Of a DNA stretch of 6,654 bases, positions 6,590 to 6,654 are shown one piece after another. Source of the DNA: Saprospiraceae bacterium (lineage in GTDB: Bacteria; Bacteroidota; Bacteroidia; Chitinophagales; Saprospiraceae); the NCBI GenBank assembly GCA_023300255.1, contig JALZWC010000467.1, positions 1 to 6,654 on the forward strand. The letters are read 5' to 3'. Under the pieces are notes generated by a model that ran no database searches, was not told the origin of the DNA, and saw only the letters and a list, made by a program, of their open reading frames with translations. The position numbers were made by a program, and so were the translations under genes. Numbering within the stretch: position 1 is the first letter of the stretch; each line of letters begins with the position of its first letter.

Positions 6590-6654
6590 ATGAAGATTAC
6601 TACTAAGCAAATCTTGGAGAGATTCAAATTAGCGCATGGAGATAAGTATGATTA
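6590..6654 (+). CDS. Start of an unidentified gene with HGDKYD motif (possibly DUF723-like / nuclease-associated), 3'-truncated by window
   Basis: ATG at 6590 opens a frame that stays open to the window end, giving MKITTKQILERFKLAHGDKYD plus two bases (TA) of a codon that could be Tyr. The pattern F-x3-HGDKYDY is a recurring motif in short DNA-binding-like modules (often labelled DUF723) found in phage and mobile-element proteins and next to nuclease domains. Only 21 residues are visible, so the assignment rests on this motif alone. The 88-bp spacer from the Fic gene is extremely A+T-rich and shows no strong terminator, promoter or Shine-Dalgarno site. Same orientation as the Fic gene; co-transcription is possible but unproven. 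Confidence 0.55.
   Translation, partial: MKITTKQILERFKLAHGDKYD

Overview
The window most likely comes from a member of the Bacteroidota, probably near the Saprospiraceae. Three things point there: a giant secreted protein ending in a type IX secretion (T9SS) type B sorting domain, a long-form amidophosphoribosyltransferase typical of this phylum, and an A+T-rich genome lacking Shine-Dalgarno sites but carrying a TAnnTTTG promoter-like box. The family-level placement is inference, resting on the Cys-Asp-Ser repeat style of the first gene.

Layout: all recognised genes lie on the + strand. (1) Bases 1-2927 hold the 3' part of a very large surface or secreted protein. It has 13 visible repeats of about 41-43 residues, then SprB-like and PKD-like modules, then the sorting domain. 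Its beginning lies outside the window. (2) Bases 2928-3275 are a 348-bp intergenic region with a candidate promoter and a GC-rich, MITE/REP-like element of two inverted 50-bp arms. (3) Bases 3276-5168 encode PurF, the first committed step of purine synthesis. (4) Bases 5169-5355 hold a GC-rich palindrome, a 40-bp tandem repeat and a 16-bp perfect inverted repeat whose second arm runs into the start codon of the next gene. (5) Bases 5356-6501 encode a complete Fic-family AMP transferase with an N-terminal inhibitory motif and a C-terminal winged-helix-like region. (6) A further gene starts at 6590 and is cut by the window end; its first 21 codons carry an HGDKYD motif.

The genes do not form an obvious pathway or operon. 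Each is separated by a repeat-bearing or very A+T-rich spacer, so the window reads as independent transcription units with one housekeeping gene between a surface-protein gene and a Fic gene. No complete novel system is evident. The best leads are the strictly complementary loss of cysteines along the surface-protein repeats, which predicts disulfides between neighbouring repeats, and the dyad structure overlapping the Fic start codon.
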